Source: Streptomyces antimycoticus
Lineage (GTDB): Bacteria > Actinomycetota > Actinomycetes > Streptomycetales > Streptomycetaceae
NCBI RefSeq assembly: GCF_005405925.1
Contig: NZ_BJHV01000001.1
Span: 9,176,001-9,240,000, forward strand
Length of the DNA: 64,000 bases
Direction of reading: 5' to 3'
In this document: piece by piece, positions 46,627-56,056 of the stretch
Numbering within the stretch: position 1 is the stretch's first letter
How the letters are laid out: the number at the start of each line of letters is the position of its first letter
Notes under the pieces: model-generated
Databases searched by the model: none
What the model saw: the letters and a program-made list of their open reading frames with translations, nothing else
What the model was told of the DNA's origin: nothing
Program-made: the position numbers and the translations under genes

Positions 46627-46944
46627 GTGAGCGCAGCGACGACATCGTCCAAGACGACCGACACGCGGAAGACAAGCGCGTCCCCGGGGAAGGACCGCAC
46701 CGTCACCTTCACCGTCCCCCGCGCCGCCATGGCCACGGCGAACGTGGCCACGATGCCGATCAGGACCGCACGGCGGATCCTGCCCGCCAAGGGCGGGCTT
46801 CCGCTCTACCTCGGCCTCGGCGCGATGGGCCTCGCCGGAGTGCTGGAATGGCCGATCGCGGTGGGCGTCGGCGTCGGCTACGCCATACTGCGCAACCCCC
46901 CGCCGGGCGCCGAGACTCCGAACGCGAAGGGCGCCGCCGCCTGA
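46627..46944 (+). CDS. Small membrane protein divergent from the P-type ATPase
   Basis: A 105-residue protein starting at GTG 46627 (AGGAGGAAGG upstream). The N-terminus is Ser/Thr/Lys-rich and disordered; about residues 54-90 hold two hydrophobic stretches (PLYLGLGAMGLAGVLEWPIA and VGVGVGYAIL), then a Pro-rich end. It is a typical partner of CtpI-like ATPases in actinobacteria by position, perhaps an accessory subunit; this is inference from context. Shares the AT-rich divergent promoter region. Confidence 0.8.
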   Translation: MSAATTSSKTTDTRKTSASPGKDRTVTFTVPRAAMATANVATMPIRTARRILPAKGGLPLYLGLGAMGLAGVLEWPIAVGVGVGYAILRNPPPGAETPNAKGAAA

Positions 46945-46963
46945 GCGTCGGTCCGGCCTGATG

Positions 46964-48409
46964 TCACGTCCGTGACGAGCCGTGGTCCTCCAGCCGGACC
47001 GGCGGCAGAAACTCGCTCAGCAGGGTCCGGTGCCACCAGGCCCCGGTGGCCCGCCGTTCCGCCGGGGTGGTGAAGCGGTAGAGATACAGCCGTGCGCGCA
47101 GATGGGTGGGCGGCGCCTCCGGGAAGGGGGTGGTGCGCAGCAGCTTCACCGTCGCCCGGTCGTTGACCAGCAGCTTGCCGATCAGCGGGGTGAACCAGGA
47201 ACCGGCGTAGGCGGGTGAGAGCCCCGCGAACCACATCATCCAGTCCAGCCGCAGATGGTACGGGGCGTACTGGCGCGGCATCCGCCGCACATCGCCCGGC
47301 TTGCCCCGGAACTCGTAGTCCTTCCAGACCGTGTCCGGGGTGAGGACCGCATCGCCGGTGCCCTGGATCACCACCTCCTGCCGGCTGCGGCTGATGCTGC
47401 CGAAGGCCCCGTAGGTGTTGACCAGATGCAGCGGGTTGAACGAATAGTTCATCAACTGACGGCCCGACAGCAGATTGCGGGCCGGCCAGTAACTGAGCAC
47501 CAGCACCAGCGCGGCCGCGGCCAGCACCACCACCTCGTACCAGACCGGGGGAGCGGCGAGGGCCGGCGGCCCGGGCAGCCCCAGCACCTCGGCGGCGCGA
47601 CGCCCGTCGACCGCCGGGAACGCCAGCAGGATCGTCAGCCAGTTGAGCCAGGAGAAGTTCCCGGAGGCCACCAGCCACAGCTGGGTGACCACGACGATCC
47701 CCGCCGCCACGCTCGCGACCGGCTGCGGGGTGAACAGCAGCACCGGCACGATCAGCTGCGCCACATGGTTGGCCGCCACCTCCGCCCGGTGCAGCGGCCG
47801 CGGCAGATGGTGGAAGAACCAGCTCAGCGGGCCCGGCATCGGCTGTGTCTCATGGTGGTAGTAGAGGCAGGTCAGGTCCCGCCAGCAGCGGTCCCCACGG
47901 ATCTTGATCAGCCCGGCGCCGAACTCCACCCGGAACAGCAGCCAGCGCAGCAACCACAGGATGAGCACGGGCGGCGCGGTGTGCTCATTGCCCAGGAAGA
48001 CGGCGAGGAACCCCGACTCCAGCAGCAGGGACTCCCAGCCGAAGCCGTACCACACCTGTCCCACATTGACGATCGACAGATACAGCAGCCACAGCACCAG
48101 CCACGCCACCATCGCGACCGCAAGGGGCGCCCGGTCCGCGGCCCCCAGCAGCAGCGCGGCCGACAGTGCGGCCCCCAGCCAGGCGCAGCAGACGAAGAAC
48201 CGGTCGGAGTAGTGCAGATGGAACAGGCTGGGCGAGCGCCGGAACGGCACCCGTTCGAGGAACCGCGGCACCGGGGTGAGCCCCCGCTCGCCGAGCAGCG
48301 CCCGGCCCTGCAAGGCCGCCGTCAGAAAGGCGGTCAGATAGACGGCGGCCAGTCCGCGTTGGAATACCAGTCGGCTCAGCCAGTAGTCGGATGAGGTGAA
48401 CCACTCCAT
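46964..48409 (-). CDS. Lipase maturation factor (LMF1)-like membrane protein
   Basis: About 481 residues from ATG 48409 (AGGGAG upstream); a weaker in-frame ATG at 48511 would add 34. It shows the LMF features FTSSDYWLSRLVFQRGLAAVYL, QVWYGFGWESLLLESGFLAVFL, FRVEFGAGLIKIRGDRCWRDLTCLYYHHETQPMP, LIVPVLLF and the C-terminal WKDYEFRGKPGDVRRMPRQYAPYHLRLDWMMWFA. In animals the family matures lipases in the ER; the bacterial role is unknown. It is divergent from the macrolide cluster and marks its left border. Confidence 0.88.
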   Translation of the reverse strand: MEWFTSSDYWLSRLVFQRGLAAVYLTAFLTAALQGRALLGERGLTPVPRFLERVPFRRSPSLFHLHYSDRFFVCCAWLGAALSAALLLGAADRAPLAVAMVAWLVLWLLYLSIVNVGQVWYGFGWESLLLESGFLAVFLGNEHTAPPVLILWLLRWLLFRVEFGAGLIKIRGDRCWRDLTCLYYHHETQPMPGPLSWFFHHLPRPLHRAEVAANHVAQLIVPVLLFTPQPVASVAAGIVVVTQLWLVASGNFSWLNWLTILLAFPAVDGRRAAEVLGLPGPPALAAPPVWYEVVVLAAAALVLVLSYWPARNLLSGRQLMNYSFNPLHLVNTYGAFGSISRSRQEVVIQGTGDAVLTPDTVWKDYEFRGKPGDVRRMPRQYAPYHLRLDWMMWFAGLSPAYAGSWFTPLIGKLLVNDRATVKLLRTTPFPEAPPTHLRARLYLYRFTTPAERRATGAWWHRTLLSEFLPPVRLEDHGSSRT

Positions 48410-48515
48410 GGGGGCCGCTCCCTGAGCCGGTCTGCCTTCGGCCTGCATGTATCGGTACCACCTTGGGCGGGTGCCCGCCATGCGCCGGCTCATACGGCGG
48501 ACCGGGTTCATTCGG

Positions 48516-48546
48516 TAGGGGGCCTAGGGGGGTGATGGGTTAGGGG
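48516..48546. promoter_or_regulatory. Triple TAGGGG motif at the left cluster promoter
   Basis: TAGGGGG (48516-48522), TAGGGGGG (48525-48532) and TAGGGG (48541-48546, within GGTTAGGGGTTATCC) lie about 65-95 bp before the leader ORF of the KASIII gene. The same core recurs at 51870, 55081-55117 and 57032-57075 before other cluster genes. Probable binding sites of the LAL regulator. Confidence 0.5.
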
Positions 48547-48609
48547 TTATCCGTGCCGTGCCCGGTCCGTAGCGTCAATGCCCGGCATGGATCCGGAGGG
48601 AACCACTCA

Positions 48610-48726
48610 ATGCTTCTTCTCGAGCACCGCCGAACCCCGCGAACAGCGATGACAGCGATGACAGCGATGACAGCAATGGCACCGGCGAAGGCGGCGGTGG
48701 CCGCTGGGGCCGGGAGACACAGATGA
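48610..48726 (+). CDS. Putative 38-residue leader peptide coupled to KASIII
   Basis: ATG 48610 follows GGAGGGAA at 9 nt, the best ribosome site in this stretch, while the KASIII ATG itself has a weak one. The 38-codon frame ends in a TGA that overlaps the KASIII start (ATGA at 48723-48726). The peptide begins MLLLEHRRTPR, then repeats TAM four times (from a 9-bp tandem repeat) and ends with an Ala/Gly/Arg-rich tail. Most simply it carries ribosomes to the KASIII gene; a regulatory role is possible. Not recognised as any family. Confidence 0.45.
   Translation: MLLLEHRRTPRTAMTAMTAMTAMAPAKAAVAAGAGRHR
48643..48678 (+). repeat. 9-bp tandem repeat, four copies
   Basis: ACAGCGATG at 48643-48651, 48652-48660 and 48661-48669, then ACAGCAATG at 48670-48678. 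In frame within the putative leader ORF. Confidence 0.9.
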
Positions 48727-49763
48727 CCGACCACCCGGTCCGGACACCGGGCGGCCGGCCCGTCGGGATCCTCGGCACCGGCTCCTATCTGCCGGCCGAG
48801 GCCGTGTCCAATGAGCTGGTGGCCGAGCGCGCCGGGGTGACCGCGGAGTGGATCTCGGCCAAGACCGGGATCCGGCGCCGCCGTTACGCCGCCGACCACG
48901 AGGCCACCTCCGACCTGGCCGTGGAGGCGGCCCGCGCCGCCCTCGCGGACGCCGGGATCCGCGCCGGTCAGCTCGGCTGGATCGTGGTCGCCACCTCGAC
49001 ACCCGATCACCCCCAGCCGGCCACCGCCTGTCTGGTGCAGCACCGGATCGGTGCCACGGGCGCCGCCGCCTTCGACATCAACGCGGTCTGCAGCGGATTC
49101 GTGTTCGCCCTGGTGACGGCGGCCGGGCTGCTGTCGGCCGGGTCCGGCGCCCCCGCCCCGTACGCACTGGTGATCGGCGCCGATGTCTACTCCCGCATCA
49201 TCGACCGCACCGACCGGCGCACCGCGGTGCTCTTCGGCGACGGGGCGGGGGCGGTGGTGCTCGGGCCCGTGCGCCCCGGCTACGGCCTTACCGGATCGCT
49301 GCTCACCAGCGACGGCGCACTCCACGAGCTGATCCAGGTGGCGGCGGGCGGCAGCCGCGCGCCGGCCTCCGAGAAGACCCTCGCCGACGGGGGCCACTTC
49401 TTCCGGATGCGGGGCCGCGCGGTCAGCGAGTACGTCCTCGCCGAGCTGCCGCGTGCGATACGGGCCCTGCTGGCCGCGCAGCGCACGGACGCCGCGAGCG
49501 TCGACCACTTCATTCCCCATCAGGCCAATGGTGTGCTGCTGGCCAAGGCGCTCCCGGACCTCGGGCTGCCGCGGGCACGCACGCATCTGACGGTGGCCGA
49601 GCACGGCAACACCAGCGCCGCCTCCATCCCGCTGGCGCTCGACGACGCCCGGCGACAGGGCGCGTTCACCGACGGCGAGTTGCTGCTGCTGGCCGGTTTC
49701 GGCGGCGGGATGTCGCTCGGCGCGGCGCTCGTCAGGTGGCAGGACGGCCACGGCGGTTCGTGA
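48723..49763 (+). CDS. 3-oxoacyl-ACP synthase III (FabH/KASIII-like)
   Basis: A 346-residue KASIII with the full catalytic triad: Cys123 in DINAVCSGF, His in FIPHQANG and Asn in EHGNTSAAS. Also GILGTGSYLPAE at the N-terminus and FGDGAGAVVLGP. KASIII enzymes condense an acyl-CoA with malonyl-ACP. Outside fatty acid synthesis, pathway copies feed alkyl-malonyl extender units: acetoacetyl product, reduced by the adjacent dehydrogenase, dehydrated and carboxylated reductively by a crotonyl-CoA reductase. That fits the TAGH (ethylmalonyl-type) acyltransferase of the PKS in this window. First full gene of the macrolide cluster. Confidence 0.92.
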   Translation: MTDHPVRTPGGRPVGILGTGSYLPAEAVSNELVAERAGVTAEWISAKTGIRRRRYAADHEATSDLAVEAARAALADAGIRAGQLGWIVVATSTPDHPQPATACLVQHRIGATGAAAFDINAVCSGFVFALVTAAGLLSAGSGAPAPYALVIGADVYSRIIDRTDRRTAVLFGDGAGAVVLGPVRPGYGLTGSLLTSDGALHELIQVAAGGSRAPASEKTLADGGHFFRMRGRAVSEYVLAELPRAIRALLAAQRTDAASVDHFIPHQANGVLLAKALPDLGLPRARTHLTVAEHGNTSAASIPLALDDARRQGAFTDGELLLLAGFGGGMSLGAALVRWQDGHGGS

Positions 49764-49801
49764 GCTACCCAAGGTCCCAGCCAGTGAAAGGACTCATCGG
49801 C

Positions 49802-51519
49802 ATGGCACAGCGCTTTCCCACCGTCGCGGTGTTCGGGCTCGGCACCACCGGCTGCCACCTCGTGGACGCCCTGGTCCGCGGCGGTCGGCGGGTGATCGCC
49901 GTGGAGCGGGACGAGGCGGCCCTGCGGCGCGGCCGGGGCGGGTGACCGCGACGGAATCCGCGGTCGAGTTCACCACCGACCCGGCGGCCGCCGCACGGGC
50001 CGATCTGGTGGTCGAGGCGGTCCCCGAACGGCTGGAGACCAAGCGCCGGCTGCTCGCCCGCGCCCACGCCGACTGTCCGCCGGAGACGGTGTTCGCCACC
50101 ACGACCACCGGGCTCCCGGTGACCGAGATCGCCTTCGGCTCCGGCCGGACCGACCGCACGGTGGGGCTGCACCTCTTCCCGCTGGGCCCCGACCGCGAGG
50201 ACCGGGCGGTGGAGGTGGTGAGCACCCCGCTCACCGGCGACGCGGTCCTGGCGGACGTCCAGGAACTGGTCCGCGACCTGGGCCGGATCCCGGTGCCGGT
50301 GGCCGACCGGCCGGGCTTCATCGGGGGCGCGCTCACCATGGCGTACCTCAACAACGCCGTGGCCATGTACGAGCGGCGCTACGCCTCGCGCGACAGCATC
50401 GACACCGCCATGACGCTCGGCTGCGGACTGCCGATGGGGCCGCTGGCCCAGCTGGACGCCATGGGTCTGGACACCGCGCGGGACTCCCTGGAGGCGCTGT
50501 ACGAACGGACCGGCGATCCGCGGTACGCACCCGCGCCCACCCTGGCCCATATGGTCACCGCCGGTCTGGTGGGGGTGAAGGCGGGCCGCGGCTTCTACGA
50601 GTACGAGGCGGGCGGCGCCGCCCGGGGCGGGGAGGCGGACGGCCTCGGCGAGCCCGTACCGGCGCGCGCGGTGCGGCGGATCGGGGTGGTGGGCTCGGGC
50701 ACGATGGCCGTCGGCATCGCGGAGGTGTGCGCGCGCTCCGGCTATCCGACGGTGCTGGTGGCCCGCAGCGAGCTGCGCGCGAAGGAGGCCACGGCCGCCG
50801 TGGAGCGCTCGCTGGAGCGGGGGGTGCGGCGCGGCAAGCTGGCGCCCGGGCTGCTCACCGAGTCGATGGACCGGCTGACCGCGGGACGTGAACTTCAGGC
50901 GCTCGGCACCTGCGACCTGGTGGTCGAGGCCGTGGCGGAGGACATCGACGTCAAGCGGGCCGTCTTCGCCGATCTGGACCGGGTGTGCGCACCGGGGGCG
51001 GTGCTGGCCACCTCCACCTCGAGCCTGCCCGTCATCGAATGCGCGATGGCGACGCGGCGGCCCGAGGACGTCATCGGGATGCACTTCTTCAACCCGGCGC
51101 CGGTGATGCGGCTGGTCGAGGTGGTGCACACCGTGCTCACCTCCAAGGAGGCCCTGGGCACGGCGCACGCGGTGGCCGCGGCGCTCGGCAAGCGTGCGGT
51201 GGACTGCCCGGACCGGGCCGGTTTCATCGTCAACGCCCTGCTCTTTCCCTATCTGAACAGCGCGGTGGCGATGGTCCAGGAAGGCTGGGCCACCGCGGAG
51301 CACATCGACACGGTGATGGCGGCCGGGCAGGGCTATCCGATGGGTCCGCTGCGCCTGCTGGATGTGATCGGACTCGATGTCTCCCTCGCCATCCAGCGCA
51401 CCCTGCACGGCACCTTCCGGGATCCGGCCCTGGCCCCGGCCCGCCATCTGGAGCGGCTGGTCGAGGCAGGTCACCTGGGCCGCAAGGGCGGCAGGGGGCT
51501 GCACCGCCACGAGCGCTAG
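49802..51519 (+). CDS. Double-domain 3-hydroxyacyl-CoA dehydrogenase, apparent frameshift near 49935
   Basis: About 572 residues when joined. It contains two complete 3-hydroxyacyl-CoA dehydrogenase units in tandem. Unit 1 opens VAVFGLGTTGCHLVDALVRGG and, after a break at GGGG 49935-49938 (one base short), continues ADLVVEAVPERLETK...DRPGFIGGALTMAYLNNAVAM. Unit 2 has RIGVVGSGTMAVGIAEVCARSG, CDLVVEAVAEDIDVKRAVF, STSSLPV, IGMHFFNPAPVMRLVEVV and DRAGFIVNALLFPYLN. Unit 2 keeps the catalytic His of HFFNP; unit 1 has LHLFPLGPD instead and may be structural. Expected reaction: acetoacetyl-CoA to 3-hydroxybutyryl-CoA, for ethylmalonyl-CoA supply. ATG 49802 has AAGGA upstream. Downstream of KASIII and probably co-transcribed. 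Confidence 0.87.
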
Positions 51520-51534
51520 CGGCGGACCACGGGG

Positions 51535-51578
51535 GGATGCCGGGGCCGGGGACACACCGTCCCCCGGCCCCGGCATCC
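51535..51578 (+). terminator. Very strong hairpin after the dehydrogenase
   Basis: A perfect 17-bp stem (51535-51551 with 51562-51578) and a 10-nt loop, starting 16 nt after the stop. It closes the KASIII-dehydrogenase transcript. Confidence 0.85.
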
Positions 51579-52149
51579 GTATGCCCCGGAGCGATGACAA
51601 TGGGTATGCACGTGCCATTGGAATAGTCCAAGGGCTTGGATGTGTGGCTGTGGAATTCATTGTGACAGGGATGGGTGCGCCATCCCTCTGTCCGCTTTAT
51701 GGCATGAGAATTCCCGGCGAATCGCTTGCGGTTACCAGCGGCAACAGACATAAGAATCGCATTAGCGATCAAAACGGGCAAATAAATGTTCGAATGGGAT
51801 CCGGGGTGCCTCAATGGATGACCACTTGGTGTCGAAGTCAAGGATGTCCTGGCTTATCCCGGGTCCTGCTAGGGGGGCTCGTGTATGCTGGCCCCTCCGA
51901 ACAAATGCGCACGTGAACGGGGGTGGCGCAGGGTTGTCAGGGTGTTGGTGCACTTCGGCTTCGCGGTGTTGCCCCACGTAGGGGCCGGCTCGATCGCATC
52001 GATTTCGTCGATCGTCGGGCAGTCCGCTCAGAATTAGTAATTCGTTAACGATGATTTTACGTGCGGCGATGGTGGCGTGGCCGGTGGGCGTATAGCTTGC
52101 TGGAGGTCGTTCGGGCTGCCGTGAGCAGTGCTTCGCGTCGCATTCGGGG
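51579..52149. other. 570-nt AT-richer non-coding region before the LAL regulator
   Basis: No frame with plausible codon use or ribosome site was found. The stretch 51590-52110 is clearly less GC-rich than its surroundings (runs such as ATAAGAATCGCATTAGCGAT and AATTAGTAATTCGTTAACG). It contains one TAGGGGGG at 51870-51877 and several short inverted repeats. Most likely the long promoter and leader of the LAL gene, with upstream binding sites; an acquisition scar or unannotated small RNA is possible. Confidence 0.5.
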
Positions 52150-52158
52150 GTGCGAGCA

Positions 52159-55034
52159 ATGGTATTTTCATCGACCAGAGCCAGACAATTCGACGCACAA
52201 TTCGAGAGACTTCGTCGGACGTTTTCCCGATGCCTCTCCGGGGAAGCGGGCATCGTACTCGTCGAGGGCGCGGTCGGATGCGGCAAGACCCATACACTCG
52301 AAGCCGTCACCGCCCATGCGGCGAAGGCCGGAGCCCTTGTCCTCAAGGCCTACGGAACGTCGGCCGACCGGGCTCCGCTCGGCACACTGCGGCAGCTTCT
52401 GGACTCGCCCCGGCTGCCCAAGGCAACCGCCGACCATCTGCGCAAGGCGCTCGACCAGGGCGCCCTCGACGCCTCACAGCCCCGTGAAATCCCTGGTGGC
52501 GACCCCGTCGGCGTGACCCCGCCGCATATCCAGGCGGCCAGGGAGTTCCGTGCCGCGCTGTATGAACTCGCCTCACGCGAACCGGTGGTGATCTGCGTCG
52601 ACGAACTCCAGCTCGTCGACGCGGAGTCACTTCAGTATCTGCTGTACCTGGCGACCCGTTCACGCTCCGCCAAACTGCTCATGGTGTTCGCACAGGCGAC
52701 GGACAGCGATCAGAAAGACGCGGTCTTCAATACCGAACTGCTGCGTCAACCCAATTTCCAGCGGCTGCGGCTGGAGAGGCTGTCCTGGGAGGAGACCGCA
52801 CATCTGCTGACCACCCGTCTGGGACTCCCGGATTCGGCCGATGTGGCTTACACCTGGTACGAGGTGAGCGGCGGTAATCCGTTGTTGCTACGCGCGGTGA
52901 TAGACGATTACCGCACCGCCGGGGCGCCCCCACGGCACGGTCGCGCCGTGGAACCCGTGGTGGGCGACATGTTCGTCCAGGCCGTGCTCACCTGTGTCTA
53001 CCGCAGCGGGCACACCGTCTCCCGGCTCGCCGAGGGCATCGCGGTGCTCGGCGCCTCCGCCTCCCCCGAACTCCTCGGCCGGCTGCTGCGCATCGGCCCC
53101 GCCGGAACCCGGCGCGGCGTCGCCGCGCTGGACGCGGCGGGCCTCGTCGACGGTCTCGCCTTCCGCCATCCGTATGTAGAGGCCGCGGTGCTGGAGGACA
53201 TGGACCCCGAGGTCCGGCTGGACATGAACCGCCGTGCCGCCGTCCTGCTGCACCAGGGCGGCGGGGGCACCCTCGCCGTGGCCCGCCATCTGCTCGCCGC
53301 CCAGGCCACCGACGAGCCCTGGGCGGTGCCGCTGCTGCGGGACGCCGCGCAGCAGGCGCTCGCCGAGGACGACGCCAAACTGGCGGTCGCCTGCTTGGAG
53401 TTGGCGTACGGGGCTTGCCGTGACGAGGAACTGCGGGCCGGCATCAGGATCGGCACCGCCGGGATCATGTGGCGGCTCAACCCCTCGGCGTCCGAGCGGA
53501 TGCTGGAGGAGCCGCTGGCCGCGCTGTGCGCCGACCGGCTGCCCGCCGCCCATATCGGACGGCTGATCGAACTGTTGCTCGCCCACGGCCGGATCGAGGA
53601 GGCGCGCGGCGCCATCGGCCGGCTCAACGCCGTCATGAGCAATGCGGGACCCACCTCGATGGCCCAGTTCCGGATGACCGCCCGCTGGGCCCAGGACTCC
53701 GGTGCGCCGGACCGCGGCCCCGGGGCCGCGGCGCGCCAGGGCGAGGACGGCGGCGCCTCCCGTACGCCGCTCAGATCCCGCAGACCCTCCTCGCTGTCGA
53801 CGATCACGGCGGCGTTCAACGGCTTCTTCGGCCGTGGGGGAGCGAGGAGTCGCCCGTCGCCGCGGCGGAGAAGGTGCTCGAGGTCTCTCCGCTCACCGAT
53901 GCCACCTTCGAACCCATCGTCAACTCGGTGAACGCGCTGGTGTACGCGGGCCGCCCGGACAAGGCGGCGCCGTGGTGCGATTCGCTGATGGAGGAGGCCG
54001 AGCGGCGCCGGGCACCGGGCTGGCGGGCCATCTTCGCCTCGATCCGGGCCGAGATCGGCCTGCGGCAGGGCAACCTCGTGGAGTCGGCCGCCTATGCGAC
54101 CATCGCCCTGGACATCGTGCCCGGCAGCGACGGAAGCGTCTTCATCGGCGGCCCGCTGGCCAGCCAGATCCTCGCGTACACGGCGATGGGCAAGTACGAC
54201 GCGGCGGCGCGGCAGCTGAGCCGCCCGGTCCCCGAGGCGCTGTTCAAGAGCATCTACGGACTCGGCTACACTCGCGCCCGCGGCCGCTATTACCTGGCCA
54301 CCAACCGCATCAACGCGGCGCTCGGCGAATTCCTGATGGCCGGCCGGCTCGCCCAGCTGTGGGAGCTCGACCAGCCCGCGCTGCTGCCCTGGCGCTCCGA
54401 CGCCGCCGAGGCGTGGCTGGAGCTCGGCGACCGGGAGAAGGCCGCGAACCTGGTCTCCGAGCAGCTGGCCAGGAACGGCGCCGGGGACTCCCGGGTCCGC
54501 GGCGTCTCCCTGCGGTTACTGGCCGCTGCGGGCGACATCGAGAACCGGTCCCGGCTGCTCGGCCAGGCCGTGGAGGAGCTGCAGTGCTCCGGCGACCGCC
54601 TCGAGCTGGCCCGGGCGCTGGATGATCTGGGTCGCACGCTGCGCGGCTCCGGGGAGCTCGGACGGGCCGACGCCATCACCGGCCGGGCCTGGCGGATGGC
54701 CAAGGAGTGCGGGGCCGAGGAGCTGTGTGACCGGATCCGCCTCGACTCCGGTCTGGAGGCCCGTGATCCACGGCCGGTGGTACGGCCGGTGTCCGGACCG
54801 CTCGGCCCGAAACCGGCGGTGCCGCCGACTCTGGGGACGAAGCTCAGCGAATCCGAGGCCCGGGTCGCCGCCCTGGCGGTGGACGGTTATACGAACCGGG
54901 AAATAGCCGCCAGCCTGTTCATCACCATCAGCACAGTTGAACAGCATTTGACGCGGGTGTACCGCAAGCTGAATATCAGGAGTCGCCAGCAGCTGCCGAC
55001 CGCGCTGCGGGCCCAGGTGGACGAAATCGCCTGA
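52159..55034 (+). CDS. Large ATP-binding LuxR-family (LAL) pathway activator, apparent frameshift near 53836
   Basis: About 958 residues when joined, family length. Walker A is GAVGCGKT (about residue 39-46) and Walker B VVICVDELQLVD; a TPR-like middle follows; the C-terminal LuxR helix-turn-helix is LSESEARVAALAVDGYTNREIAASLFITISTVEQHLTRVYRKLNI. Frame 1 breaks at GGGGG 53836-53840 after ITAAFNGFFGR and resumes one frame back with SEESPVAAAEKVLEVSPL; one added G repairs it. LAL proteins (AveR, PikD type) activate macrolide clusters. It contains a TTA codon (54516-54518), so translation should need the bldA tRNA. Start ATG 52159 or GTG 52150. Likely binds the TAGGGG elements. Confidence 0.88.
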
Positions 55035-55080
55035 GCGCTGACGGGGGCGAGGTCCCGCGGAAGGGGTGGCGGCACGATGC

Positions 55081-55117
55081 CACCCCTGTTCCATGACCAC
55101 CCCTGATTACCCCCCTA
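55081..55117. promoter_or_regulatory. TAGGGG-type element before rmlA (inverse orientation)
   Basis: CACCCCTG at 55081-55088 and 55098-55105, and CCCCCCTA at 55110-55117, are the minus-strand forms of the element found before KASIII and the PKS. They end 54 bp before the rmlA start. Probable LAL binding cluster. Confidence 0.5.
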
Positions 55118-55170
55118 TCGCCGCGGCAGACCTGGAGCGCGGGCCGACGGCGTTGATAGCTTCTGGCCGC

Positions 55171-56043
55171 ATGAAGGGCATAGTCCTCGCCGGAGGAAGC
55201 GGTACCCGACTGCATCCTTTGACACATGCGGTGTCGAAGCAGATCCTTCCCGTCTACAACAAGCCGATGATCTATTACCCGCTGTCGGTGCTCATGCTCG
55301 GCGGCGTCAGGGAAATACAGATCATTTCCACCCCGCTCCATGTGGGACTGTTCCGCGCGCTCCTCGGCGACGGCCGTCGGCTGGGCCTTTCGATCGAGTA
55401 CGCCGAACAGCCCGAGGCCAATGGCATCGCCGAGGCATTCATCATCGGCGCCGAGTTCATCGGCGACGACCAGGTGGCACTGGTCCTCGGCGACAACATC
55501 TTCCACGGGCCCGGGTTTTCGAAGATGCTGCACAACGAGGCAAGCCATGTCGACGGCTGTGTGCTCTTCGGCTACGGAGTCAAGGACCCCGAGCGCTATG
55601 GTGTCGGGGAAATGGACGAGCAGGGCCGGCTGATCTCCCTCGAGGAGAAGCCGGCCGTCCCGAAATCCAACCTGGCGATCACCGGCCTGTATCTCTACGA
55701 CAACGACGTCGTGGACATCGCCAAGAACGTACAGCCCTCCGCGCGCGGCGAACTGGAGATCACGGACGTCAATCGCGTCTATCTGGAGCGCGGAAAGGCC
55801 AGACTGGTCGGGCTCGGCCGCGGATTCGCCTGGTTGGACACCGGAACCCATGACTCGCTGTTGCAGGCGGGCCAGTATGTGCAGCTTCTGGAACAGCGCC
55901 AGGGAGTGCGGATCGCCTGTCTCGAGGAGATAGCCTTCCGCATGGGTTTCATCGACGCGGCCGCCTGCTATGAGCTCGGTGCGGAACTCGGCAAGACGGA
56001 ATACGGAAAATATCTGATGGATATCGCGGCCAATCATCGCTGA
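55171..56043 (+). CDS. rmlA: Glucose-1-phosphate thymidylyltransferase
   Basis: A 290-residue RmlA. The nucleotide-binding signature [16 protein letters not shown] is at 3-18, then [51 protein letters not shown]-like [23 protein letters not shown] and [15 protein letters not shown]. Makes dTDP-glucose from glucose-1-phosphate and dTTP, the first step to deoxysugars. Located between the LAL regulator and rmlB, 13 nt from the latter. No clear ribosome site precedes ATG 55171. Confidence 0.95.
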   Translation: MKGIVLAGGSGTRLHPLTHAVSKQILPVYNKPMIYYPLSVLMLGGVREIQIISTPLHVGLFRALLGDGRRLGLSIEYAEQPEANGIAEAFIIGAEFIGDDQVALVLGDNIFHGPGFSKMLHNEASHVDGCVLFGYGVKDPERYGVGEMDEQGRLISLEEKPAVPKSNLAITGLYLYDNDVVDIAKNVQPSARGELEITDVNRVYLERGKARLVGLGRGFAWLDTGTHDSLLQAGQYVQLLEQRQGVRIACLEEIAFRMGFIDAAACYELGAELGKTEYGKYLMDIAANHR

Positions 56044-56056
56044 AGGGTTGTCTCCA

